Assembly (NCBI GenBank): GCA_043753895.1
Contig: JAYUWK010000160.1
Location: 121,050-185,049 of the forward strand
DNA from: WLMZ01 sp043753895
GTDB taxonomy: Bacteria > Actinomycetota > Acidimicrobiia > Acidimicrobiales > Ilumatobacteraceae
Direction of reading: 5' to 3'
Length of the DNA: 64,000 nt
Made by a program: the position numbers and the translations under genes. The first letter of the stretch is position 1; each line of letters starts with the position of its first letter. Below, one piece after another: positions 7,856 through 16,754 of this stretch. The notes under the pieces are model-generated. The model saw nothing but the letters and a program-made list of their open reading frames with translations. It did not search any database and was not told where the DNA came from.

Positions 7856-8127
7856 GGAACGATGCGCAACGACTCGCCGACGTGCTCGCTGCCGCGGAAG
7901 CGATCGCTGACCACTTGGAGCGCGGCAGCCTCATCGACGGGCTCGTGTTCGATGCCGTCAGGGTGCGATTGATCGAGGTCGGTGAAGCGGTCAAGGCGAT
8001 CGATCCGGCAGTGCTCGCCGAAGAGCACGATGTGCCGTGGCAGGACATCGCCGGCATGCGGAACCATCTCGCGCACCGATACTTCGACACCAACCACGCG
8101 AACGGCGGCTGTGCGCAGATCAGTGCC
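7852..8127 (+). pseudogene. HepT-like HEPN (DUF86) toxin gene with altered C-terminus
   Basis: The GTG start overlaps the MNT stop (GTGA), as in intact HepT/MntA pairs. The first ~82 residues match DUF86: LADVLAAAEAIADHLERGSL, VRLIEVGEAVKAID and the active-site motif MRNHLAHRYFDT, which supplies the R-x4-H of HEPN ribonucleases. After TNHA the frame loses the usual I-V-W-x-x-V end; the expected type of sequence (VRRSVPHDAVDP) is found in the next frame, pointing to an indel near 8095-8105. The remaining open frame runs antisense into the LLM gene. Probably inactive or no longer controlled by its antitoxin. Confidence 0.65.
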
Positions 8128-9015
8128 TCACGACGCAGTAGATCCGCGCATCGGTTGCATCACCTGTTGCACGAACCGCAGCACCGGTTCTGTGGACTTC
8201 GGGTGGCCGAAGTCCAACACGAAATGGCGCACGCCGAGACCCACCAGATGCTCGAGACGTTCCCGAAACTCGGCTGATTCTGCGTCGGTTTCGGGCAGCG
8301 CACGTTCCACCGTGAGGCTGATCTCAATATCGCCGGGATGGCGACCAGCGCGCTCGGCGGCGGTGCGAACGATGTCGCGTTTGCGCACCCAATCCGCCTC
8401 CTTGCGCATTCCGCCATTCCACATGTCGGCCAGGCGGCCCACCATCGGGAGTCCGATCTGCTCGCCCGAAGCGCCGATACAAATCGGAGGGATCGGGTGC
8501 GGTAACGGTGGCGCCGAGGCTTCGACGATCTCGAAGTACTTGCCGCTGAACGAGGGGAGGTCCTGCGTCCACATCGCCCGACAGATGTGAATCACCTCTT
8601 CCAACTGCGCGAATCGGACCGACGCTTTGGGGAACTCGTAGCCGTACGCGGCGTACTCGTCCTCACGCCAGCCAGCCCCGATGCCAAGGATGAAACGTCC
8701 GCCCGAGAGCGTCTGCAGTGTGGCGGCCATCTTCGCAGTGAGCGAGGGATGGCGATAACCGTGCCCCAACACGTGGTGACACAACAACACGTCCGGGAAC
8801 TTCGCCGCCAGCCACGTGAGCGTGGTCCAGGCCTCCATGAACGGATCGGTCTTTGCGTCGAAGCCGTAGAAGTGATCGGCGATCCACAACGAATCGAAGT
8901 GTGGAAGTGCCGTCGGCAGGATGTGGCGCTCCTGATACATCACGATCGGTTGGTGATCGCTCCACCGATTACCGATGACCGGTGAGAGCCACCCGAACTT
9001 CACTGCATGGTTCAT
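8128..9015 (-). CDS. LLM-class F420-dependent oxidoreductase
   Basis: A 295-residue bacterial luciferase-like TIM-barrel protein. Recognisable elements are FDSLWIADHFYGFD near the N-terminus, LLCHHVLGHGYRHPSLTAKM, the family signature LSGGRFILGIGAGWREDEYAAYG, and PPICIGASGEQIGLPMVGRL for the phosphate/cofactor site. Actinobacterial members of this branch usually use coenzyme F420 to oxidise or reduce small molecules; the substrate is unknown. The start at 9015 (MNHAVKFGW) is preferred over 9102 because the extra 29 residues are basic and outside the fold. Its 3' end abuts the decayed HEPN gene. Confidence 0.85.
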   Translation of the reverse strand: MNHAVKFGWLSPVIGNRWSDHQPIVMYQERHILPTALPHFDSLWIADHFYGFDAKTDPFMEAWTTLTWLAAKFPDVLLCHHVLGHGYRHPSLTAKMAATLQTLSGGRFILGIGAGWREDEYAAYGYEFPKASVRFAQLEEVIHICRAMWTQDLPSFSGKYFEIVEASAPPLPHPIPPICIGASGEQIGLPMVGRLADMWNGGMRKEADWVRKRDIVRTAAERAGRHPGDIEISLTVERALPETDAESAEFRERLEHLVGLGVRHFVLDFGHPKSTEPVLRFVQQVMQPMRGSTAS

Positions 9016-9137
9016 GCTGATCGACACTACAGAACCACGCCCACCACGACCTTTACCAAACTTTGACTCTCGGGTCGCCCTGTTCGTCGCCGCACCCTCC
9101 ATACTGGCTCAGGGCGTTGAAGCATTGGAAATGAACC

Positions 9138-10799
9138 ATGCACATCTATCTGCAACGAACTCGTGCGTTCAGAACCGTTCTTGCCGGCTGTTTACTGGCC
9201 GGTGGTGTCACGGTGACGACGCAGTTGTGGTCACCGATCCGCGCCCAAGCGGCCTCGGCGACAGCGGCAACGTTCGTGCCCGTCGCTCCGTGCCGACTCG
9301 CCGACACGCGCCCCGGTTCCACCGGGGGTTACTCCCGCGTCGATGCGCTCACCATCTCGATCGCAACATCACAGCGATGCGGAATCCCCTCCGGCGCAAC
9401 GTCGTTGACGCTCACGCTCACTGTTGTTCAGCCTCAGGCAGCCGGATTCCTCACGGCGTGGCCAGCCAATCAAGCTCGCCCGACGGTGTCGAACCTCAAC
9501 TTCCAGGGTGGTCAAATACGCGCCAACGGTTCGATCACCAAAATCGATGCGACCGGTTCGTTACGAGTCTTCACCTCGGCGCCGGCCTACGTGATCGTTG
9601 ATGTCGTCGGCGCCTTTGTGCCAAACGCAGCACGCACAGCCGGCCGATTTGTGCCGCGCTCGTCGAGCCGAATCTACGACTCGCGACCCAATCAACTGCT
9701 CGGCCCCGGTGGGTCTGTGACCATTCCGCTGCCGGCCGGTGTTCCGTCTGACGCTGTCGCCCTTGCGCTCAACGTCACGGTCACTGAATCGTTGTTCCCC
9801 GGCTTCGTGACGGCGTTCCCAGCCGGAACGCAACGCCCCTTCGCCTCGATCCTGAACGTGGATGCCTCGCAGCAAACCCGCGCTGCCGGCGGCATCTTTC
9901 CCGTCTCATCGGCTGGCGTCACCTTGTTCCTCTCCGGCGGTGGCCATGTGGTCGTCGACTATTCCGGCTACTTCACCGGGCCGTCCGCTGCAGCGGGAAA
10001 CGACGGCCTCTTCACGGCGTCTGACCCCACTCGTCTGATGGACACGCGCCTGAGCAGTCCCCTTGGTGTAAACGTCCCGATCTACCCACTCAGTGGCGTG
10101 GAAATGCCCGCAACGCAAGCCGGGGCGATGGCCTACAACGTCACCTCCGTCGAGGGCAACCTCGGCTACATCCGAGCGTTCCCGGCCGGCACCAGCCAGC
10201 CAACGACGTCGACGCTGAACACCATGGGACAAGGCGACGTCGTTGCCAACTTCGCGATCACCCAATCGTCGACGCGTGGGTTCGACTTCTGGAGCCAACC
10301 CCAGACACATTTGGTCGTGGATCTGCAGGGTTGGTTCTCGGGTTCATCGGTGAACGCCACGTTGCCCCCGCCGAGCAACACGCCACCACCTCCTCCGCCA
10401 CCGACCAACGGAGTGACGTATTCGGCGTGCAGCCACGATGGCCTCGACCGGATCAACGCCGAGCGCGCCAGATACGGCGTCTCACAGCTGTACGTGAACC
10501 CGGCGGCCGAGGCGTTTGCATGTATGTGGGCGCTGCAGCTGGCTCAGGTCGGCAGCGGGCTCGTCCACTCTGACACCGCCACCCGAGACGCCGCAGTGGG
10601 GTGCCAGACCGGTGAGAACATCGCCTTCGCCAGCGGCACATCCACGTCGGTGCTGATGGATCTGTGGTTCGCCTCGGCGCCGCATCACACCAACATCGTG
10701 TACTCGCTGTACAGCGGGGTGGGACTCGGTTACATCACGAGGTTCGACCCGGTCAACGGCACCCGCACGTACGGCGTCACCGATTTCGCGCTCTGCTAG
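9138..10799 (+). CDS. Secreted CAP/SCP-domain protein with three DTR repeat modules
   Basis: A 553-residue exported protein. A signal peptide (residues 1-39, ending SPIRAQAASA) is followed by three tandem modules of roughly 120 residues. Each has a R-[LI]-x-D-[ST]-R motif near its start (PCRLADTRPG, SSRIYDSRPN, PTRLMDTRLS), a core of N-x-T-V...GF-x-T-A-x-P-A-G-T-Q-x-P, and a terminal H-x-V-V-D-x-x-G-[YW]-F. A Pro-rich linker (PPPSNTPPPPPPP) leads to a C-terminal CAP/SCP domain of about 120 residues (LDRINAERARYGVSQL, GLVHSDTATRD, GENIAFASG, WFASAPHHTNI). CAP domains bind small hydrophobic or cell-wall ligands, and the modules probably act as adhesive or wall-binding units. The same module occurs in the protein at 35067-37316. 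Confidence 0.85.
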   Translation: MHIYLQRTRAFRTVLAGCLLAGGVTVTTQLWSPIRAQAASATAATFVPVAPCRLADTRPGSTGGYSRVDALTISIATSQRCGIPSGATSLTLTLTVVQPQAAGFLTAWPANQARPTVSNLNFQGGQIRANGSITKIDATGSLRVFTSAPAYVIVDVVGAFVPNAARTAGRFVPRSSSRIYDSRPNQLLGPGGSVTIPLPAGVPSDAVALALNVTVTESLFPGFVTAFPAGTQRPFASILNVDASQQTRAAGGIFPVSSAGVTLFLSGGGHVVVDYSGYFTGPSAAAGNDGLFTASDPTRLMDTRLSSPLGVNVPIYPLSGVEMPATQAGAMAYNVTSVEGNLGYIRAFPAGTSQPTTSTLNTMGQGDVVANFAITQSSTRGFDFWSQPQTHLVVDLQGWFSGSSVNATLPPPSNTPPPPPPPTNGVTYSACSHDGLDRINAERARYGVSQLYVNPAAEAFACMWALQLAQVGSGLVHSDTATRDAAVGCQTGENIAFASGTSTSVLMDLWFASAPHHTNIVYSLYSGVGLGYITRFDPVNGTRTYGVTDFALC

Positions 10800-10807
10800 A
10801 GAATTCC

Positions 10808-10848
10808 GCGAGACTGCGTCCATGCTGCGAGACTGCGTCCATGCTGCG
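10808..10848. repeat. 19-bp tandem duplication at the L,D-transpeptidase start
   Basis: The unit GCGAGACTGCGTCCATGCT occurs at 10808-10826 and again, identically, at 10827-10845. Each copy carries an ATG (10822 and 10841) in different frames; only the second opens the downstream gene. Confidence 0.85.
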
Positions 10849-11782
10849 CAGGACTCAGGCCGCGAGAGCAGTGATGGCGGCCCTTGCTGTGGCCGTGGCA
10901 GTGGGCGTCGCGACCGGGCAGGGAGCTGGTGCGCCCACGCTGGTCAGCGGCACGTCACGCCGCGCCATTGCGAGCAACGGGATCACACAGATCGAGAGCG
11001 CGGTCCTTGCCGATGGCCCCGCCGCCCGTGGCGCACGCGAACAGATCAGCCCCTTTCCGCCCGCGCCGCCGGTCGCCAACGCCACGCTCGCAGGGTGCGA
11101 CTCGGGGGTGCTGCAGGCCCTCGTGACAACGAATCGCACTGCCCGCCAATGGATCATCGTGCTGACCCCATCGGTTCAGTCCACCAGCGCCACCCTGCAG
11201 ATTGCGACGTTGGGTACCGACGATGTCTGGCACTGCTCGCTCGCCGCCACCGATGCTGAGATCGGCCGCGGTGGTATCCGCCCACTGGTAGATCGGCGAA
11301 GCGGCGACGGCACCACACCCGCCGGGATCTTCCCGCTCGGTTCGGTGAATACGCCCCAAGGCCCGGTGTCATTCTTCGGCAACAGCGACGATCCAGGGGT
11401 GCTCGGTGCATATCGGCTCGTACAACCCGACGACTGCTACGGTGCCAATCCCAACACCGTCGGCTACGGGCATTGGCGCAGCGACATCGCTGGATGCGTC
11501 GGCGACGACGAGTTACTCGCGAGCAGCGGCGCCGCGTACGAACATGCCGTACTCATCGGAGCCAACACGGAACCAAATGTGAGCGGTGATGCTCCCGGCG
11601 AGGCTCCCTACGCGTCGGCCATCTTCTTGCACCGACTGTCATACACGTCGTCCGGCGTGTTGAAGCCGACCTCCGGTTGCGTCTCCATCGGTCACGCCGC
11701 GCTGCTGACAGCAGTGCGCACCATCGACCCCAGACTCGCCACGCACTTCGCGATCGGAACCAGGGCGTCGTTCACCGGCTGA
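10841..11782 (+). CDS. Exported YkuD-type L,D-transpeptidase-like protein
   Basis: A 313-residue protein with a signal peptide (MLRRTQAARAVMAALAVAVA and onwards). The catalytic domain has the YkuD-like elements GDGTTPAGIFPLG, SAIFLHRLSY with the conserved His, and PTSGCVSIG with the nucleophilic Cys. This variant resembles the 'L,D-peptidoglycan transpeptidase YkuD/ErfK-like' exported proteins of Actinobacteria, which make or edit 3-3 peptide cross-links. The ATG at 10841 is chosen because the signal peptide follows at once and upstream frames are antisense or shadow sequence. It begins 41 bp after the CAP protein ends, on the same strand, so cotranscription is plausible. Confidence 0.8.
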   Translation: MLRRTQAARAVMAALAVAVAVGVATGQGAGAPTLVSGTSRRAIASNGITQIESAVLADGPAARGAREQISPFPPAPPVANATLAGCDSGVLQALVTTNRTARQWIIVLTPSVQSTSATLQIATLGTDDVWHCSLAATDAEIGRGGIRPLVDRRSGDGTTPAGIFPLGSVNTPQGPVSFFGNSDDPGVLGAYRLVQPDDCYGANPNTVGYGHWRSDIAGCVGDDELLASSGAAYEHAVLIGANTEPNVSGDAPGEAPYASAIFLHRLSYTSSGVLKPTSGCVSIGHAALLTAVRTIDPRLATHFAIGTRASFTG

Positions 11783-11783
11783 C

Positions 11784-12560
11784 TCACGCCTTCTTCGGTG
11801 GGCGCGGTACGAACGGGCTGGTGCGTGCCACGTATTCGGTGTAGCCCTCGCGACGTTTCACCAACGACTTCTCGAGCAGCGTCACGCCCGAGACCCGCCT
11901 CAACAACACGGTCATCGTCAGAGACCCGATGAGGCCCCACGCGCCACTCCCGGTCTCGGCCGCGACGATGCCGATACCCCACCAGACGCAGGCGTCACCG
12001 AAGTAGTTGGGATGACGTGTGTAGCGCCACAGGCCGGTGTTCATCACCTTGCCGGCGCTCGCAGGGTCGGCCTTGAATCTGACCAATTGGGCGTCGCCGA
12101 CCACCTCGAAGAACAGACCCACCGACCACAGCGCAACACCGATGTAGGCAATCACGCCGACGTCGGGGGTGGCATCAGCCTGACCGAGTTGCACCGGCAG
12201 CGATACCACGAACATCAGCACTCCCTGCAGACCGAACACCGTCACTAAACTGATGATCGGAAACCGCTCGCCGTAGTGGCGGCGCATCGCCCGATAGCGG
12301 AAGTCCTCGCCCTTGCCGTGGTTGCGCCAGAACAGGTGACCGCCCAACCGCAGACCCCACACCGACACCATCGCCACGAGCAACCATTGCCGCGCGTTGT
12401 TGCCGTCGACGCTGAGACGGACCACCCACGCCACCATCACGAAGCCGAGGCCCCACACGATGTCGACGATGGATGCATTCTTGAGGACGACGCTCAGCAC
12501 CCACGTGCTCAGCATCAGGACAAGAATGGCGATGGCCGAAACCAACATGGCATGAGCCAT
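11784..12560 (-). CDS. DUF1295 membrane protein (steroid 5-alpha-reductase-like)
   Basis: A 258-residue protein with about six membrane helices. It shows the DUF1295 signature: IVDIVWGLGFV near the N-terminus, SVWGLRLGGHLFWRN with EDFRYRAMRRHYG, and the C-terminal cofactor region GLWRYTRHPNYFGDACVWWG, typical of NAD(P)H-dependent membrane reductases and methyltransferases of this superfamily. The substrate is probably a lipid or isoprenoid but is not known. The start codon overlaps the stop of the PlsC-like gene by one base (TGATG), so the two are translationally coupled and may modify membrane lipids together. Confidence 0.8.
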   Translation of the reverse strand: MAHAMLVSAIAILVLMLSTWVLSVVLKNASIVDIVWGLGFVMVAWVVRLSVDGNNARQWLLVAMVSVWGLRLGGHLFWRNHGKGEDFRYRAMRRHYGERFPIISLVTVFGLQGVLMFVVSLPVQLGQADATPDVGVIAYIGVALWSVGLFFEVVGDAQLVRFKADPASAGKVMNTGLWRYTRHPNYFGDACVWWGIGIVAAETGSGAWGLIGSLTMTVLLRRVSGVTLLEKSLVKRREGYTEYVARTSPFVPRPPKKA

Positions 12561-13561
12561 CAGTGCTTCCTTTCGTTGCGTGCCGCAAGCGCGACCCCGA
12601 CTTCAGAATCCATCTGCAACCATTGATCGTCGAGCCAAGTGGAGAACGCGTCGCCCGCTGGAACGTCGTTTCTGCTGACGCCTCGTGCCACAAATCGAAT
12701 GGGCCTGAACGGCCGGTTCAATGCCTTCAAGATGCCACCAAAGGTGTCGAGTCCCTCGAAGCCCACATGCCAAGCCAACACGACATCGGCCGTGGGGGCG
12801 CCACGCATCATCGCACTTGCGCCACTCGGCCGGGGCGGCAGCAGATGTTGTAGTGCACCGAGTTTCGCTGCCCGAGCGGTATCGCGCTCGCCGATCTTGG
12901 CCAGCGCAGCAGCACGTTTGCGCGGATTCGCACGCGTGCCCTCCGGGAAGATGATGCCGACGTCCGCCGCACCGAGACCGCTGGCCAGCCGTTCGACCGC
13001 AGCAAGCTCGGGCGCTGAGTCGTTGACGCCACGATCGAGGAAGTAGTTCGGGACACGCTGACCGACAACATCGAGACATGGGTCCATCAGGAGCTCACGC
13101 TTCAGCACATAGTGCGGGCGCATGCGCGCGAGCGTGGTGATGACGTACGCCGACACCAGCGAGTCGGCCAGGCTCGCGTGTCGCACGAACAACACCGTGG
13201 GACCAGGCTCGAACACATCGGCCTGCTCGGTTGCGATGCTGATACCGCACGTGGCGCTCAGCGAGGCGAGCAGGTTCTTCGCCCACCACCGTTGCAGCGC
13301 GTAGTGCAACGACTGATTTCGGCCCTGCCCGGTGGTCCACAGACCGAACGCAGCGAGCACGCCGATCGTTTCGAGCCACGACCAGCACACACCGAACGCG
13401 AGGAGCCGTGCGATGGGAAAGCGCCAGCGCAGACGCACGGCATCGGCGGCGAGGGCGAGCGGTAACCATAACGGAATGAGAACCGTGAGCACGACCATCG
13501 CAGTGATGAGCGCTGGAATGGTGACCAGTCGTCGCTGCAGGGTGTTCTGCGAAAGACTCAC
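12560..13561 (-). CDS. PlsC-like 1-acyl-glycerol-3-phosphate acyltransferase family protein
   Basis: A 333-residue membrane-associated acyltransferase. Two hydrophobic N-terminal segments (ITAMVVLTVLIPLWLPLALA and LLAFGVCWSWLETIGVLAAF) precede the PlsC domain. Motif I appears as FVRHASLADSL, the H-x4-D catalytic pair; motif III is FPEGTRAN, the glycerol-phosphate-binding region. The acceptor could be lysophosphatidate or another polar lipid. The C-terminal third (VLAWHVGFEGLDTFGG and beyond) resembles the extended family members of Actinobacteria. It starts with GTG and is coupled to the DUF1295 gene. Confidence 0.82.
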   Translation of the reverse strand: MSLSQNTLQRRLVTIPALITAMVVLTVLIPLWLPLALAADAVRLRWRFPIARLLAFGVCWSWLETIGVLAAFGLWTTGQGRNQSLHYALQRWWAKNLLASLSATCGISIATEQADVFEPGPTVLFVRHASLADSLVSAYVITTLARMRPHYVLKRELLMDPCLDVVGQRVPNYFLDRGVNDSAPELAAVERLASGLGAADVGIIFPEGTRANPRKRAAALAKIGERDTARAAKLGALQHLLPPRPSGASAMMRGAPTADVVLAWHVGFEGLDTFGGILKALNRPFRPIRFVARGVSRNDVPAGDAFSTWLDDQWLQMDSEVGVALAARNERKH

Positions 13562-13639
13562 GGTCCACGTTGTAGCGCATTTTCGCGCTGCCCTGCGTCG
13601 GCGAACGCAAAGGCTTGCCCAGTGCAGGGTGCGGGGTAC

Positions 13640-14512
13640 CTACGACAGGTCGAGTCCGAACGCATCGCGGAACGCCGCGTAATAGTCGTCATCGTCTTCG
13701 TGGTAACCCATCGCAACCCAGTCGGCGTCGCTCAACCGGGCCCGGCCCTCGATGAGCGCAGCACCACCCCAACTGCACGGGTAACGGAGTTGCGGTGCGT
13801 CGGTGGTGATCGCGTGGTGAATGAGCGCGCCCACCTCGAACGGATCGGTGGCGTTGGCCATACCGGTTGCGTAGAACTGGAACAGCCGTCGGTACTGCGG
13901 GTCGTACGCCCCGCTCTGATTCGGGGCATCGATGTTCTTCGCGAAGATGGCCGACTTCGTCACGCCAGGCTCGATGATCGCGACGCGGATTCCGAACGGT
14001 GCGACCTCTTGGGCCAGACCCTCGGACAATCCCTCGAGCGCCCACTTCGAGGCAACATATGGTGACTGCGCGAGTGCAGCCATGCGGCCTGCAATCGAGG
14101 TGATGTTGACAATGCAACCACTTCGCCGCTCGCGCATCTTCGGTAGCACTGCCTGAATGCATCGCACCGCCCCCACGAGATTCGTGTTCATCACGTCGAG
14201 GTACATCGCAGGCGGGCACTCCTCGGCCACTGCGTTGCCACCGACCCCCGCGTTGTTGACGAGTACGTCGACCCAGCCGGCGGTGTCGAGTATCTGCGCG
14301 ATGCCATCGCGCACGGATTCGTCGGAACCAATGTCGAGTTCGACCAGTTGCAACTCGGCGCTGTGATCCTGGGCCATTGCCAACAGCTTGGTTGCCTTGG
14401 TGACACTGCGCACCGTGGCGAAAACATTGTAGCCATGCGTGGCCAGGTGGATGGCGGTGGCTCGACCAATACCGGAGTTTGCCCCGGTGACGACAGCGAC
14501 AGGTTGGGTCAT
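13640..14512 (-). CDS. Short-chain dehydrogenase/reductase
   Basis: A 290-residue classical SDR. The Rossmann nucleotide-binding motif is TGANSGIGRATA, followed by LVNNAGVGG, the catalytic Ser in VNITSIAGRM and Tyr/Lys in YVASKWALEGLS, with IEPGVTKS after the active site. The basic residue after beta-2 (ATVRSVTKA) suggests NADP(H). Substrate unknown. It stands alone, transcribed towards the PlsC-like gene with about 78 bp between. Confidence 0.85.
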   Translation of the reverse strand: MTQPVAVVTGANSGIGRATAIHLATHGYNVFATVRSVTKATKLLAMAQDHSAELQLVELDIGSDESVRDGIAQILDTAGWVDVLVNNAGVGGNAVAEECPPAMYLDVMNTNLVGAVRCIQAVLPKMRERRSGCIVNITSIAGRMAALAQSPYVASKWALEGLSEGLAQEVAPFGIRVAIIEPGVTKSAIFAKNIDAPNQSGAYDPQYRRLFQFYATGMANATDPFEVGALIHHAITTDAPQLRYPCSWGGAALIEGRARLSDADWVAMGYHEDDDDYYAAFRDAFGLDLS

Positions 14513-14563
14513 GGCGCCAAGGGTACGCGTTGGCGCCTATCGAGAACGCGTCGAAAACGAAAC

Positions 14564-14599
14564 GGGACCCGTGGCGCTGGGAGACGCACCACGGGCCCC
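14564..14599 (-). terminator. Rho-independent terminator
   Basis: On the minus strand, a 12-bp stem with one G-U pair (GGGGCCCGTGG against CCACGGGTCCC) closes a 14-nt loop and is followed by TTTCGTTTTC. It lies just after the stop codon of the exported protein at 14641-15282 and separates it from the SDR gene. Confidence 0.75.
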
Positions 14600-14640
14600 G
14601 GTTCTTGGGGGGATTCTGTTGGGGGATTCCGATCGAGCGA

Positions 14641-15282
14641 TCAGCCGTTCGTGGCTGTGCTCGACGGTGTTGCGGCCGGATCAACCGGAGCGGCCGGTTT
14701 CACACCATTCACCATGTCGGTGATGTGCGTGGTGGCATCGGCGACCAATGCATCGATCACCTTCTGCACATCGACACCCTTGGCGGTGGCGACTTCGGCA
14801 ACCGTCTTGCCAGCCTGCAGTTCGGTGCGCAGCTCAGCGCCAGTCATGCCGAGAGCGGTTGCCGCCGTGTCGAGGTTTGCGCCGCCACGACCGCCACGAC
14901 CCATGCCGGGGCCGCCGGGGCCACGGCCGGCGTGGTCGCCGTCGCCGTCACCCATACGGGGTCCACCGGTGGGGCGGTTGGCATCGACAGCTGCAGTGAT
15001 CGCGTCGGCCTGGGCCTGAGTGATGGTGCCGCTCGCGACCAAGGTGGCGAGCGAATCCTTGAGGAACTGCCCAGGACCGTGGCTGTCGGTGCCAGTGTCG
15101 GTGGCGGTGCCCGAATCGTTGGTCGAGCCGGTGCTGGCTGCTGGGTCCGTCGGCGTGGTGGCCGCAGCAACGACGTTGCTACTCGCACCGGCGCTGCCGG
15201 GAAGGTTCAGAACCACACCGGTACCTGCGCCGAGCAGCAGTGCACCAGTCATTCCTGCAATTGCCAGTCTCTTCTGTTTCAT
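14641..15282 (-). CDS. Small exported protein with Gly-rich and helical repeats
   Basis: A 213-residue protein with a signal peptide (MKQKRLAIAGMTGALLLGAG). The mature chain has a Thr/Ser/Ala-rich segment, a helical unit FLKDSLATLVASGTITQAQA(D), a Gly/Arg/Asp/Pro-rich stretch (around residues 110-135), then a second helical unit LDTAATALGMTGAELRTEL with AEVATAKGVDVQKVIDALV, similar to repeated helical segments seen in exported actinobacterial proteins and some spore-coat-like proteins. No enzyme motif. It lies just ahead of a two-component system on the same strand, a position often held by the sensor's target or ligand. The ATG at 15282 gives the signal peptide; the longer frame to 15384 does not. 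Confidence 0.7.
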   Translation of the reverse strand: MKQKRLAIAGMTGALLLGAGTGVVLNLPGSAGASSNVVAAATTPTDPAASTGSTNDSGTATDTGTDSHGPGQFLKDSLATLVASGTITQAQADAITAAVDANRPTGGPRMGDGDGDHAGRGPGGPGMGRGGRGGANLDTAATALGMTGAELRTELQAGKTVAEVATAKGVDVQKVIDALVADATTHITDMVNGVKPAAPVDPAATPSSTATNG

Positions 15283-15395
15283 GTCGTGTTCTCCTTGTTG
15301 ATCGTGCGGCATCGGCGGGGGGTTTCCGATGTCGTTGTTCCGATGTATGTATCTTGCGGGTCGAACGTATGAGCCAATTCTCAATGAGGTGAGAG

Positions 15396-16754
15396 TCAGG
15401 TGAGAGGCTCCGCACCCGTGACGGGAAGGGTGAAGCCCACGATTGCCCCGCCATCGGGGGCGTTCTCGGCGAACGTGGTGCCACCGTGGGCCACAGCGAC
15501 TTCGGTGACGATAGACAGGCCCAAACCCGAGCCTGGTTGAGAACGAGCGGCGATGGCTCGATAGAAGCGGTCGAAGACGTGCTCAAGATCGTCGGCGGCG
15601 ATGCCGGGCCCATGATCACGGACCGCGACCCTGCCGCCAGCGACCGTGATCGCGATGGGTTCGCCGCTCTGGTCGAACTTTGCGGCGTTGTCCAACAGAT
15701 TGGTGACAGCCCGTTCGAGTAACGCGCGTTGCGCCGTGACCACAGACGCGTCGGCGGTGATGTCGGTGGTGCGCCCCGTGCGTCGACCAACGCGTCCTGC
15801 GGCTGATTCGACCACATCGGACAGCTGAACACGCGTGACCGACTCGTCTGCGTTGCGCCCGGATCCAACGGCAACAACTTCCTCGACCAGCGCCGAGAGC
15901 TCGGCGACCTCGATGTCGAGATCGTCGAGGACTTTGGCCCTCATCTCGGCCGGTAGATCACGGTGTCGACGAAGCACGTCGACGTTGGTGCGCAGACTTG
16001 TGAGCGGCGTGCGCAACTCGTGCCCTGCATCTTGCACGAGGCGACGCTGTTCCTCGCGCGATCGATTGAGCGCGGCGAGCATCGTCGAGAACGCAGTTCC
16101 CAAACGGCCGACTTCATCACGACCCGACGCGTCGACATCGATATCGAGCCGACCGGTGGTCGACACCTCACCGGCCGCCAACGTGAGCGCGCTGAGCGAC
16201 TTGGTGAGACCACGTGCGGCGAGCCATCCGGCGAACGCGGCGAGCACGACGGCGATGGCACCGACCAGCAAGATTCGAGAGCGGAGATCGTGCAGCACGC
16301 GGTTCATCTCGGTGAGGTCGCGGCCGAACTGACGCGCGCCGCCGGCGATCGGCTGCGTACTGACGCGGAACTCGCGGCCATCAGAACCGGTGACTGAACG
16401 CAGCACGCTGCCCCGGCCGTTGACGGCGACAGCCAACTCGGCGTCGTTGATGGGCAAGGTCACACCATTGGTGGCCACGAAGATCGCGCCGCTAGAATCG
16501 AGCAATTGGATGACTTCGAGCCCGCCGAGGGGAATACGGCCGGGTCGGTTACCGGCCGGAGGATTGTCTACCGGGCCGCCGGCCAGCGTGTCGCCGTCGC
16601 CGTCGTTGCGGGCGCGCCCCGAGTTGGCGAGCGTGCGATCGATCTCGGCAAGCATGCGCGTGCTCGTGGCGTCGTAGCTGAGCAGGCCCACACCCACCGC
16701 AGCCATTGCGGCGAGGGCGGCCAGAACCAGAGCGAGCTTGGCGCGCAGTGTCAT
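15396..16754 (-). CDS. MprB-like sensor histidine kinase
   Basis: A 452-residue membrane sensor kinase. A first membrane helix (residues 6-27), an extracytoplasmic sensor region of about 130 residues, a second helix (ILLVGAIAVVLAAFAGWLAA) and HAMP (RGLTKSLSALTLAAGEV) are followed by HisKA with the phosphorylated His in VQDAGHELRTPLTSLRTN. The HATPase domain shows LLDNAAKF (N box), VRDHGPGIA (G1), DRFYRA (F box) and SGLGLSIV (G2). The H-box wording is very like MprB, the cell-envelope stress kinase of mycobacteria. It overlaps the regulator gene (ATGA), so the two form one operon reading regulator then kinase. Confidence 0.88.
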   Translation of the reverse strand: MTLRAKLALVLAALAAMAAVGVGLLSYDATSTRMLAEIDRTLANSGRARNDGDGDTLAGGPVDNPPAGNRPGRIPLGGLEVIQLLDSSGAIFVATNGVTLPINDAELAVAVNGRGSVLRSVTGSDGREFRVSTQPIAGGARQFGRDLTEMNRVLHDLRSRILLVGAIAVVLAAFAGWLAARGLTKSLSALTLAAGEVSTTGRLDIDVDASGRDEVGRLGTAFSTMLAALNRSREEQRRLVQDAGHELRTPLTSLRTNVDVLRRHRDLPAEMRAKVLDDLDIEVAELSALVEEVVAVGSGRNADESVTRVQLSDVVESAAGRVGRRTGRTTDITADASVVTAQRALLERAVTNLLDNAAKFDQSGEPIAITVAGGRVAVRDHGPGIAADDLEHVFDRFYRAIAARSQPGSGLGLSIVTEVAVAHGGTTFAENAPDGGAIVGFTLPVTGAEPLT

